DNA of 36,251 bases from Candidatus Parcubacteria bacterium (GCA_023137275.1 JAGLPO010000026.1:1-36251); one strand, 5' to 3'; positions 28,448 to 36,020 are shown, counted from the stretch's first letter. The notes: generated from the sequence alone by a model not told the origin. Program-made: numbers and translations.

Positions 28448-29359
28448 TTATAAATTGCGAATAGCGTCAAAGTTTTTTTCGTACCAATCGCCCCACTGGG
28501 ATAACAACATTTGTCCTTGTAGAAATTTTTGAGCATCAGATTTCTCAAAACCATCTATAAACATTTCCATCCCAGTGATGAACTCGTTTTTATAATGGTC
28601 TCCAAATTCTTGATAATCAGAATTGAGCTTTTGAATATCAACTTGTTTTGCTTCGGACAGTGCTTGTTTATAATTTTCAACCATTCTTTTTATTTCCTCC
28701 TCTCCCATTTGCTGATATACACTACCGCCGTTAGAAATTCTAGTCGCTTTATTGGCGAAGTCTATTGATTTGCTAAAATGTTCAATGTTGCTACCAACGG
28801 ATACTGCTGGAATTTGAGAAATAATCTGATCTGTTTTGATACCGCCCGAAAAATAAGAAAATGCCAAAGCAAAAATTACGATAAAAACCATTGAACTTAA
28901 AAGATGATATTTAATAGTTTTATTAAGGGAACTTTCTGCTTCCGCACGTTTTTCTTTATCGTCTCCAGAAAGCACATCAAGAAAATTCTTAGTTTGATGT
29001 TGCTTTTTGTGATTGATGAACAAAAATAAACCACTTAGAGTTAAGTACCACCAAAAATAATTTTCAAGCCCAAATTTTAGAAGCAAAAAGGCAATTAAAG
29101 ATGCGTAACCAATTAGTACAAGAGAAATTTTGAAAAAGTATTTGTAATAAGTTGAGAAACGAAATATCTGCATTAATAAAAACCATGAGGTAAATAGAAA
29201 GACAAAGAATAGACCAGCGTGCCAATTTCCAATAAAAACAAAAATCGTTCCCAATATTAGAGATATGCCACTAATAACTTCGGAATATGTGCCTCGCATA
29301 AACGCTTGCCAAGCACCGATTGCGAATAGAAATATCCCGATATAAAAAATAATATCCAT
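28448..29359 (-). CDS. hypothetical multi-pass membrane protein
   Basis: 303 aa with several TMs and a soluble helical C-terminus; pairs with the 27963 ORF. Confidence 0.6.
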   Translation of the reverse strand: MDIIFYIGIFLFAIGAWQAFMRGTYSEVISGISLILGTIFVFIGNWHAGLFFVFLFTSWFLLMQIFRFSTYYKYFFKISLVLIGYASLIAFLLLKFGLENYFWWYLTLSGLFLFINHKKQHQTKNFLDVLSGDDKEKRAEAESSLNKTIKYHLLSSMVFIVIFALAFSYFSGGIKTDQIISQIPAVSVGSNIEHFSKSIDFANKATRISNGGSVYQQMGEEEIKRMVENYKQALSEAKQVDIQKLNSDYQEFGDHYKNEFITGMEMFIDGFEKSDAQKFLQGQMLLSQWGDWYEKNFDAIRNL

Positions 29360-29593
29360 AGTTTTATTTTATTAAATTTTCAATTTAAGCGTTTAATGCT
29401 TTGGCAATTTTTGCCATAATTATTTTTAGTTATTTTGTAATAAAGTTTTTTTAATCGCAATTATTTTACATTTTCAACCATACGATTTTTTCGTATACTT
29501 CAATTCCTTCATTTTTTATTAAGTCATTTACGCTAACATTGAAAAATTTGGCGGACTGCGTCACGCCGAAAGTTCGCTACAGCGAACCGAAAG

Positions 29594-29681
29594 CGGAGAG
29601 GGAGGGATTCGAACCCTCGAAGAGTTTGCACCCTTATCGCTTTTCGAGAGCGACGCCTTCAACCACTCGAGCCACCTCTCC
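29594..29681 (-). tRNA. tRNA-Ser (anticodon CGA)
   Basis: Reverse complement GGAGAGG...TCGCT-CTCGAAA-AGCGA, long variable arm, GAGGG-TTCGAAT-CCCTC, CCTCTCC-G. Confidence 0.93.
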
Positions 29682-29792
29682 AGATACAGAGTTAACTCTG
29701 TAGTTTCATTAAAATTTTTTCTTTTTTTAATCGCAATTGTTTTGCGTTTTCAGTTGTACGATTTTTTCGGACAACTGACTGCCTTCATTTTC

Positions 29793-29817
29793 AACTGTCC
29801 CAATTTATGGGACAGTT
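29793..29817. repeat. perfect 10-bp-arm hairpin between rRNA pseudouridine synthase and tRNA-Ser
   Basis: AACTGTCCCA-attta-TGGGACAGTT. Confidence 0.6.
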
Positions 29818-29828
29818 CACTTCTTTTT

Positions 29829-30635
29829 TTAGTTTTGTATTAAATTTTTTATCTCATCTATCCTTAAACACCTCCATTGGCCGGTTTTTAAATCACCTAA
29901 TTCAATATTGCCAATTCTTATTCTGATTAAATCCGCAATCTCTAAATTTAAAACTTTAAACATTCTCCTTATCTGCCGTTTCTTGCCGGAAGTTAAAATT
30001 ATTTTAAATTTCCCCTGACCTAAATATTCTGTCGCTTTAGCCTTAACTATCCCATCGCCCTCACCAATATCAATTCCCATCAAAAATCTACTTACAATCT
30101 CCTTAATTTTTAATTCTTTATTCTTAATTCTTGATTCATCAGCCCGAGGCTGATCTCCGCCAAAGGACGGACAGGCTGCCTTGGGCGGATAATTCTTAAT
30201 TCTAATCTCATATTCTTTCTCATGCTCATATTTTGGATGAGTAATTCTTTGCGCCATATCCCCATCATTGGTGATAAGAATCAGGCCGCGGCTGTTTTTA
30301 TCCAAGCGGCCGACAACAAATAATTTTTCTCTGGGGTAAACCGATTCGCCCTCTCTATTAACAAGCAGATCAAAAATATTATCTTCACCCTTGAATTTTC
30401 GGTTTGAGCAAACATAGCCTTTAGGTTTGTTTATTATCAAATAGATCTTTTCAGCTTTGATTTTAAGAATTTTATCATTAACTAGTACCTTATCACTTAA
30501 TAAAACTTTTTGCCCCAGCTCTGCCATTTTGTTGTTAATCTTAACCTGGCCGGAACGAATTAACTCGGTAGCCTGTCGGCGCGAGCAGTATCCTGAATCA
30601 ACAATAAATTTTTGCAAAATTATTTTTTTATCCAT
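29829..30635 (-). CDS. 16S/23S rRNA pseudouridine synthase, RsuA/RluB family
   Basis: 268 aa; N-terminal S4 domain (LQKFIVDSGYCSRRQATELIRSGQVKIN), LIINKPKGYVCS, VGRLDKNSRGLILITNDGD, GKKRQIRRMF. Confidence 0.93.
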   Translation of the reverse strand: MDKKIILQKFIVDSGYCSRRQATELIRSGQVKINNKMAELGQKVLLSDKVLVNDKILKIKAEKIYLIINKPKGYVCSNRKFKGEDNIFDLLVNREGESVYPREKLFVVGRLDKNSRGLILITNDGDMAQRITHPKYEHEKEYEIRIKNYPPKAACPSFGGDQPRADESRIKNKELKIKEIVSRFLMGIDIGEGDGIVKAKATEYLGQGKFKIILTSGKKRQIRRMFKVLNLEIADLIRIRIGNIELGDLKTGQWRCLRIDEIKNLIQN

Positions 30636-30639
30636 TTAA

Positions 30640-30987
30640 TTATCCAATCAAAGAATCAGTCGGAATGCCCAAATTTATATGCAGTAATCTTATCATGCCC
30701 AATGTCAAATTTCTTTTTTTCTTTAATATTTCCGAGGTTCTGTTCGCTCCGATTATTTTAGCTAAATCTTTTTGCTCTAACCCTATTTGATCCATACGAA
30801 ATTTAATAGCTTCAATCGGATCTGGCGGCAAAATCGGATAATTGTTTTCTTCATAATGCTCTATCAGCGTAACTAAAACATCAAGTTCATCGCTTGCTTT
30901 TGAGCCTGCCTTGGCGCTCCATAATTTTTCAACTCTCTTTAGCGCGTTTTGATAATCCTCCTTAGTTTTTATCGGTTTAATATTCAT
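30640..30987 (-). CDS. HigA-like HTH antitoxin
   Basis: 115 aa; YPILPPDPIEAIKFRMDQIGLEQKDLAKIIGANRTSEILKKKRNLTLGMIRLLHINLGIPTDSLI. Confidence 0.85.
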   Translation of the reverse strand: MNIKPIKTKEDYQNALKRVEKLWSAKAGSKASDELDVLVTLIEHYEENNYPILPPDPIEAIKFRMDQIGLEQKDLAKIIGANRTSEILKKKRNLTLGMIRLLHINLGIPTDSLIG

Positions 30988-31035
30988 ATATTCTCAATAT
31001 TTATTTTATCATATTCGCCATATTTTGAAAATTTG

Positions 31036-32562
31036 TCAATTATTTTTCTGTTTTTTTAACTCAAGCTTCATGCTTCCAACCATGCTTATCAGCGTCCAAA
31101 ATAACACTGCCAAATCATTTTTAAAATATGGCACGTCCACTAATCCATGAACAATAATTACAGTCATAGCGCCTATTAATCCTAAAATAATATATTTTTT
31201 ATTATTTACTTGTGCTGAATTTTGAATAAATGTTTTAATTCCTAAATAATAAAATTTAATAATAATCCAGGCAAACAGTAATACGCCGAGCAAGCCAAGC
31301 TCTGTCCAAAAATTAAGCATTAAATTGTGCGGGTACATATAGATCTCAACCGGCTGCCAATGTTTGGCTTTATATTCTTCGTCCCACCAGACGATCTTTT
31401 GGCGAAAATCTTCGTCCCGTGAAAAATTAAAAAATATACCTTCCTGATGATATGGTTTAACCGCCTCCTGATAGCCGGAAAGACCGGTGCCTATTAGCCA
31501 GCGATAATCCTCTTTCATCATCTCAAATGTTTCCCGCCATTGTTGTTTGCGAATCTCGCCGGAAATATCTTTAAGCATGGTTTTGTCAGACAAATAATTC
31601 AAACTGTTGTTGGAAAAATTAAAATATTTATGTTCCGGTACAATAAAAAGGAAAAACAACGGACTAAAAATTACAAAACTAAAAACTATTGCGATAATGC
31701 CGGTTGGTAAATTTTTTAATTTTGGTATTTTTTTTGCTAATAAAAACAATCCTAATACAAAACTCGCGATCAATATCCCTGCCAGCGCCCCTTCTGAACC
31801 GGCAAAAAATATCGTCAGGATTGATGTAAGCACTATCAGCAATAAAAAATAAAATGATAAATTTTTTATTCGAAATTCACCCGACAAGCGAGTACAGGCA
31901 AAATTCGAAATTCGAAATTGACCAAATAGCCACCCAATCAACAACATCACAATCGGCCCTAAATAAAGCCCCAACGCATTCGGATAAGGAAACGGTCCGG
32001 TAACCCGCGGTAAAAAATTTTCAGGAGAATATAATAATCCTATTTTTTGCAAAATCGCGTAAAGCGAAACAAAAAACGCTGAAAACGCTAATGGCCACAA
32101 AATTTTCCGTAGAGACGCATTGCAATGCGTCTCTACGGAAAATTTGCCAAAGACATTTATAATTAATATATAAACCAAAATTGGTTCAAAAAAATAAGCT
32201 TTCCATACGCCAAGCGCCGCGTCGCTAAAGCCGGCCATTGCGATCGCGATCCAGGAAATAATTAATAACGCAATAATCTCATAATCAAAAGGATATCTTG
32301 TAACTCGTAACTTGTAACTCGTAACTCGTAACTTTCTAAATCGTTTTTTAATATTTTCAATTATAGCTTTATAATTCTTTATCATCCAAACTGCGAAAGC
32401 CACTAGAATCATTGTTTCTAATACGGTAAAGGGAATACCAAAAACATCAAATCGGATCATGTAGCTGGGTAATGCAGCTAAAATAACCATCATTGCCCAA
32501 TCCAGGCGCCGCCAGGCAAGCAGTGAATATGCTATGATAAATAAAATTAAAATACTTGACAT
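31036..32562 (-). CDS. O-antigen ligase (WaaL/Wzy)-like polytopic membrane protein
   Basis: 508 aa, many TMs; GPFPYPNALGLYLGPIVML, GTGLSGYQ, YMYPHNLMLNFWTELGLLGVLLF. Confidence 0.85.
   Translation of the reverse strand: MSSILILFIIAYSLLAWRRLDWAMMVILAALPSYMIRFDVFGIPFTVLETMILVAFAVWMIKNYKAIIENIKKRFRKLRVTSYKLRVTRYPFDYEIIALLIISWIAIAMAGFSDAALGVWKAYFFEPILVYILIINVFGKFSVETHCNASLRKILWPLAFSAFFVSLYAILQKIGLLYSPENFLPRVTGPFPYPNALGLYLGPIVMLLIGWLFGQFRISNFACTRLSGEFRIKNLSFYFLLLIVLTSILTIFFAGSEGALAGILIASFVLGLFLLAKKIPKLKNLPTGIIAIVFSFVIFSPLFFLFIVPEHKYFNFSNNSLNYLSDKTMLKDISGEIRKQQWRETFEMMKEDYRWLIGTGLSGYQEAVKPYHQEGIFFNFSRDEDFRQKIVWWDEEYKAKHWQPVEIYMYPHNLMLNFWTELGLLGVLLFAWIIIKFYYLGIKTFIQNSAQVNNKKYIILGLIGAMTVIIVHGLVDVPYFKNDLAVLFWTLISMVGSMKLELKKQKNN
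32100..32145. repeat. perfect 46-bp palindrome inside the O-antigen-ligase-like CDS
   Basis: AAATTTTCCGTAGAGACGCATTG|CAATGCGTCTCTACGGAAAATTT, verified base by base. Confidence 0.97.
32298..32332. repeat. heptamer tandem repeat (TYGTAAC)x5 inside the O-antigen-ligase-like CDS
   Basis: TTGTAAC TCGTAAC TTGTAAC TCGTAAC TCGTAAC; encodes LRVTSYKLRVTRY on the minus strand. Confidence 0.95.
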
Positions 32563-32663
32563 AAGTTTAGCTATATACTAATTTGAAATGAGAATAAATT
32601 GGCCTTTCGAAAAAATAACAAAAAAATATTTAACCTTAAGAAACGCATTAAGGAGGAAATTCC

Positions 32664-32867
32664 ATGACGAAAAGTGCAGAAAAAGAAAAAAAGGTTGAAA
32701 TAAAATGTAATGTGTGCGGAAAAATCGCAATGGTAGAAGAAACAAATGAGCATTTACTCGTAATGCCACTACATTCTTTTGGAGAGATGGGGCAAATGTG
32801 TAAAGGATCAGGACTTTCTGCCTATCGAACTGTTTCACAAATTAAAATCCTAGATGAAGGATATTAA
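32664..32867 (+). CDS. small zinc-finger-like protein
   Basis: 67 aa; CNVCGK...H...MCKGSG; AGGAGG Shine-Dalgarno 7 nt upstream; own terminator downstream. Confidence 0.75.
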   Translation: MTKSAEKEKKVEIKCNVCGKIAMVEETNEHLLVMPLHSFGEMGQMCKGSGLSAYRTVSQIKILDEGY

Positions 32868-32886
32868 TCTGTGAAACAGTACTACT

Positions 32887-32930
32887 ATCGCCGCGGTTCA
32901 CGCAACAACGAACCGTGGCGATTTTTATTT
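32887..32930 (+). terminator. Rho-independent terminator of the small zinc-finger gene
   Basis: ATCGCCGCGGTTC-acgcaacaac-GAACCGTGGCGAT then TTTTATTTTTT; one G.U in stem. Confidence 0.85.
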
Positions 32931-32968
32931 TTTGCTTTTCAATTTATTTAAATAATTTACAATTTACA

Positions 32969-33934
32969 TTATACCACAAGCATATACAACCCCAGCCCAA
33001 CCAAGGCGGCGCCGATTATTTTCTGCATCAGCACTCCTTTGCCCAGTTCTTCTTCTAAAATTTTAGGGAAACGGCGCGAAAGAAATATTACAATCAGCAA
33101 AAGAAAAATATACTGCGTCCCCTGGATTGAATTGATAAGAGCCACATTGCCCAAAAATATTGCCCAATTAAGCATTATGAAAGCAACAGCTGCTAATATG
33201 CGAACACCAAGAAAAAAACCTAAATTTTTCGGTGTCTTTACTCCTTTTTGATAATCAAATATCATGCGCCGCCAGTCAGGAACAAAAAGAATAAATAAAA
33301 CACCGATAAAACTGCCCATTCGGCTCCAGACAAAACCGCCGATAAAAGGCTGGGTTGTGTAAATATATTTAATTAAAACGTAATAAGCGGCAAAAAGCAA
33401 GGCGCTGGTCAAAGAATTAAATATTAAACGCCGGGTCGGGCGATACTGGGCATGAATCGGTCCAAAGATATTACCGAATATTTTTTTAAAACGCTGAGAC
33501 ACTTCTCCTAGATAATAAAAACGGGTATGTTTGATGGAAATTAATACTCCCCCGATTATGAGAACGATAAAAGCCAAAAATTGCCGTTCGGTTAATACCT
33601 GCCCTAAAAAAATATAAGACAGAATAAAAGAAAAAATAGGGATCAGAGCCCCGACGATCGGCACTACCCGGGTGGCTTCGCTTTGGTGCAGGGCCTTGTA
33701 CCAGAATATTAAAGTCAGTAAAAAAAGGCCTCCGGCCAAAAGATCAAGACTGAGTTCATGAAAAGTAGGCAGCCATGGGTCAAAGATTAAAATAACAAAA
33801 TTAAAAATACTCCAGATACCGACAAAAAAAGCATAAACAATTGAGGAGTGGATTTTTTTACTAAGCAAAAACTTATCCGCGACATAAACCCCGGCGTTGA
33901 TAAAATAAGATGTAATTGCGATAAATAACCACAT
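32969..33934 (-). CDS. EamA/DMT-family transporter (start trimmed to MWLFIAITSYFINAG)
   Basis: About 10 TMs; two EamA-like halves; LHQSEATRVVPIVGALIPIFSFILSYIFLGQVLTERQFLAFIVLIIGGVLI. Confidence 0.8.
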   Translation of the reverse strand: MWLFIAITSYFINAGVYVADKFLLSKKIHSSIVYAFFVGIWSIFNFVILIFDPWLPTFHELSLDLLAGGLFLLTLIFWYKALHQSEATRVVPIVGALIPIFSFILSYIFLGQVLTERQFLAFIVLIIGGVLISIKHTRFYYLGEVSQRFKKIFGNIFGPIHAQYRPTRRLIFNSLTSALLFAAYYVLIKYIYTTQPFIGGFVWSRMGSFIGVLFILFVPDWRRMIFDYQKGVKTPKNLGFFLGVRILAAVAFIMLNWAIFLGNVALINSIQGTQYIFLLLIVIFLSRRFPKILEEELGKGVLMQKIIGAALVGLGLYMLVV

Positions 33935-34047
33935 AATTAAAAAGTTACAAGAAACAAGATGCAAGATACAAACAAATTTATAACAAAAATTGTTTTTAAT
34001 TTTTAATTTGAGATTTGTTTGTAATTTGTGTCCTTGTATCTTGTTTC

Positions 34048-35619
34048 TTAAATTTCAATTTCCACAGAATTTGTTTTACATATTTCCCCATATTCCTTTG
34101 CGCTTGGCCGGGGCGTACGTTTAAAAGTCTCCCTGTCTACTTTATAAAGGCCGAATTTAGGTGTCCAGCCATAGCTCCATTCAAAATTATCAAGAAGTGA
34201 CCAATGAAAATACCCTTGAACATCAACCCCGTCTTCAATCGCCTTATGGATAAACGCAAGATGTTCTTTAATAAATTTAACGCGATTTTTGTCTTCAGCG
34301 TCAGCTAATCCGTTTTCGGTTATTATTATCGGCTTATTATATTTATTAACAAATTTAAGCATTTTGTAAATCCCTTTTGGATATATTTCCCAGCCTTTAT
34401 CACTTACCCATATATTTTTATTCTTTTTAAACGGCGGCCGCCAGATTATCCGATCATGGAAATAATAATTTATTCCCATATAATCAAAGCTGTTTCTGGT
34501 TTTATTAATAAACCGGGCGTTCCAGTAGTGGTGCAAGCCGCGGGCAAGCAGCCGGGTCCAGGGGTTCCAGGAGCTCGCCGGCTCAAAATAATTAAGCATG
34601 GCCGCGTAGCCTACCTGCGCTTTTGGATAATATTCATGGATCTGATCATAGGCCTGTTTTTGCGCTTGAACCAAATTTTTTAGCGCTTTTTCCGCCAACA
34701 CCAAACTTCTTTTTTGCGGCGGATGATAAGCCTTTAAATAAGCGCCAAAAACATACATCATTGGCTCATTTAGAACCACCCAATAATCAATATCAGCGCC
34801 TAACTCTTTAATAACCAAATCAACATAATTCTTAAAATCCTCAATGGTTTTTTTGTTTGTCCAGCCGTCAGTATTGGCGATCCAGGTCGGCAAAGTCCAG
34901 TGCCAAAGGGTTACTACAGTGATAAAACCCATCTCTTTGGCGGTTTTGATCATTTCCCGATAATGTTTGATCGCATAAACATTCCAGGTGTCGCGCTTGG
35001 GCTGGATTCGGGCCCACTCAAGGCCAAAGCGAATCGCGTTATTTTTCATTTTCCTGGCCAGACGAAAATCTTCTTTATACCGATTGTACGAATCACAGGC
35101 ATCGCCGCAAATAAAATCATGCACGTGTTTTTTTTCTTTGATCAGCTTCATCTTACGCTTGGCTGATTTTTCCCAAATACTCCAGTCATTCTTAATTCCG
35201 CCTTCCACCTGGTACGCGCTGCTGGCCGTACCCCACAAAAACCCTTTTGGAAACTCCAGACACTTGGTTGGCTGTGGTTTCGGAGCCTCTTTCTCTATGG
35301 CTACTTCAAGATTGTCCATCTGTTTTTTTATTTTAGAAATTTTTTCGTCCCGGGCACTGGATAATTTTCTTTCCGTGCTTTGTTCGCGGTTATTATCCTT
35401 AAGGTCAATTAACACCTCTTTTTCTGATTCTTTTATTTCTGTGTCTATAGCTCCATTCTCTTTTTTCAAGCCGGCTTTGTCCCGTTCCAGCCTCTTTATA
35501 CGCTGGACAAATTCTTTCTTGTGATCGCTAATAAACCCACCCTTGCCAGGCTGCGTTTTATCGTTATTATTATCTTTGCTTAAATCAAGCAATGGATTTT
35601 TCATTTTATGTAACGCCAT
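34048..35619 (-). CDS. glycoside hydrolase family 1 (beta-glucosidase-like) with N-terminal coiled-coil extension
   Basis: 523 aa; FPKGFLWGTASSAYQVEGG, YWVVLNEPM (acid/base), IITENGLAD (nucleophile), GYFHWSLLDNFEWSYGWTPKFGLYKVD. Confidence 0.93.
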   Translation of the reverse strand: MALHKMKNPLLDLSKDNNNDKTQPGKGGFISDHKKEFVQRIKRLERDKAGLKKENGAIDTEIKESEKEVLIDLKDNNREQSTERKLSSARDEKISKIKKQMDNLEVAIEKEAPKPQPTKCLEFPKGFLWGTASSAYQVEGGIKNDWSIWEKSAKRKMKLIKEKKHVHDFICGDACDSYNRYKEDFRLARKMKNNAIRFGLEWARIQPKRDTWNVYAIKHYREMIKTAKEMGFITVVTLWHWTLPTWIANTDGWTNKKTIEDFKNYVDLVIKELGADIDYWVVLNEPMMYVFGAYLKAYHPPQKRSLVLAEKALKNLVQAQKQAYDQIHEYYPKAQVGYAAMLNYFEPASSWNPWTRLLARGLHHYWNARFINKTRNSFDYMGINYYFHDRIIWRPPFKKNKNIWVSDKGWEIYPKGIYKMLKFVNKYNKPIIITENGLADAEDKNRVKFIKEHLAFIHKAIEDGVDVQGYFHWSLLDNFEWSYGWTPKFGLYKVDRETFKRTPRPSAKEYGEICKTNSVEIEI

Positions 35620-35633
35620 TTAATAGTTTAAAA

Positions 35634-35669
35634 ATTAAAGCTTTCTATTATATTAAAGCTTTCTATTAT
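35634..35669. repeat. 18-bp direct tandem repeat (ATTAAAGCTTTCTATTAT)x2, degenerate third copy at 35701-35718
   Basis: Two identical adjacent 18-mers upstream of the GH1 gene. Confidence 0.85.
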
Positions 35670-35867
35670 TATAACATTTTTTTGATATTTTTATAAAAAA
35701 ATTAAAGTTTTCTATTAATATTTGTGTAAAACTTGTTTAAAATAAGTTAAAAACTTAATAAAAAATTAAATCAACAAAATTATATTTTTAAATTGGTTTA
35801 AATTTATATTTAATATTAGCTAAATATTTTAATTATTTATTTAATATCTAATTTACTCTAAAATTCC

Positions 35868-35896
35868 TTGACATATACTAAAAAATCACCTATTAT
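35868..35896 (+). promoter_or_regulatory. rRNA promoter
   Basis: TTGACA (35868-35873)-N17-TATTAT (35891-35896), AT-rich upstream, followed by 16S. Confidence 0.8.
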
Positions 35897-35961
35897 ACAA
35901 TTACGCCTAAAAATAAGGCAAAAATAAATGTTTACAATATAAAACAATCTAAAAAATATTG

Positions 35962-35998
35962 CTTACAAAGACAGCAGACTTTGTAAGGTCTGTTTTTT
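35962..35998 (+). promoter_or_regulatory. putative leader attenuator: competing hairpins with U6 tract
   Basis: CTTACAAAG (35962-35970)/CTTTGTAAG (35979-35987) overlaps CAGAC (35975-35979)/GTCTG (35988-35992) followed by TTTTTT. Confidence 0.45.
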
Positions 35999-36006
35999 CG
36001 TTTGTT

Positions 36007-36020
36007 TGCACTTTAACAAT
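36007..36020 (+). promoter_or_regulatory. boxA-like antitermination site of rRNA leader
   Basis: TGCACTTTAACAAT vs E. coli rrn boxA TGCTCTTTAACAAT (one mismatch). Confidence 0.65.

Noticed and set aside
32298-32332. CRISPR-like array
   Set aside because: Contiguous 7-bp units without spacers; no cas genes in the window.
32571-32838. Minus-strand ORFs of 60 and 86 aa
   Set aside because: Antisense to the small zinc-finger gene, which has SD and terminator.
34988-35524. 178-aa plus-strand ORF opposite GH1
   Set aside because: Antisense shadow ORF of a strongly supported CDS, with composition of a reverse-complement artefact.
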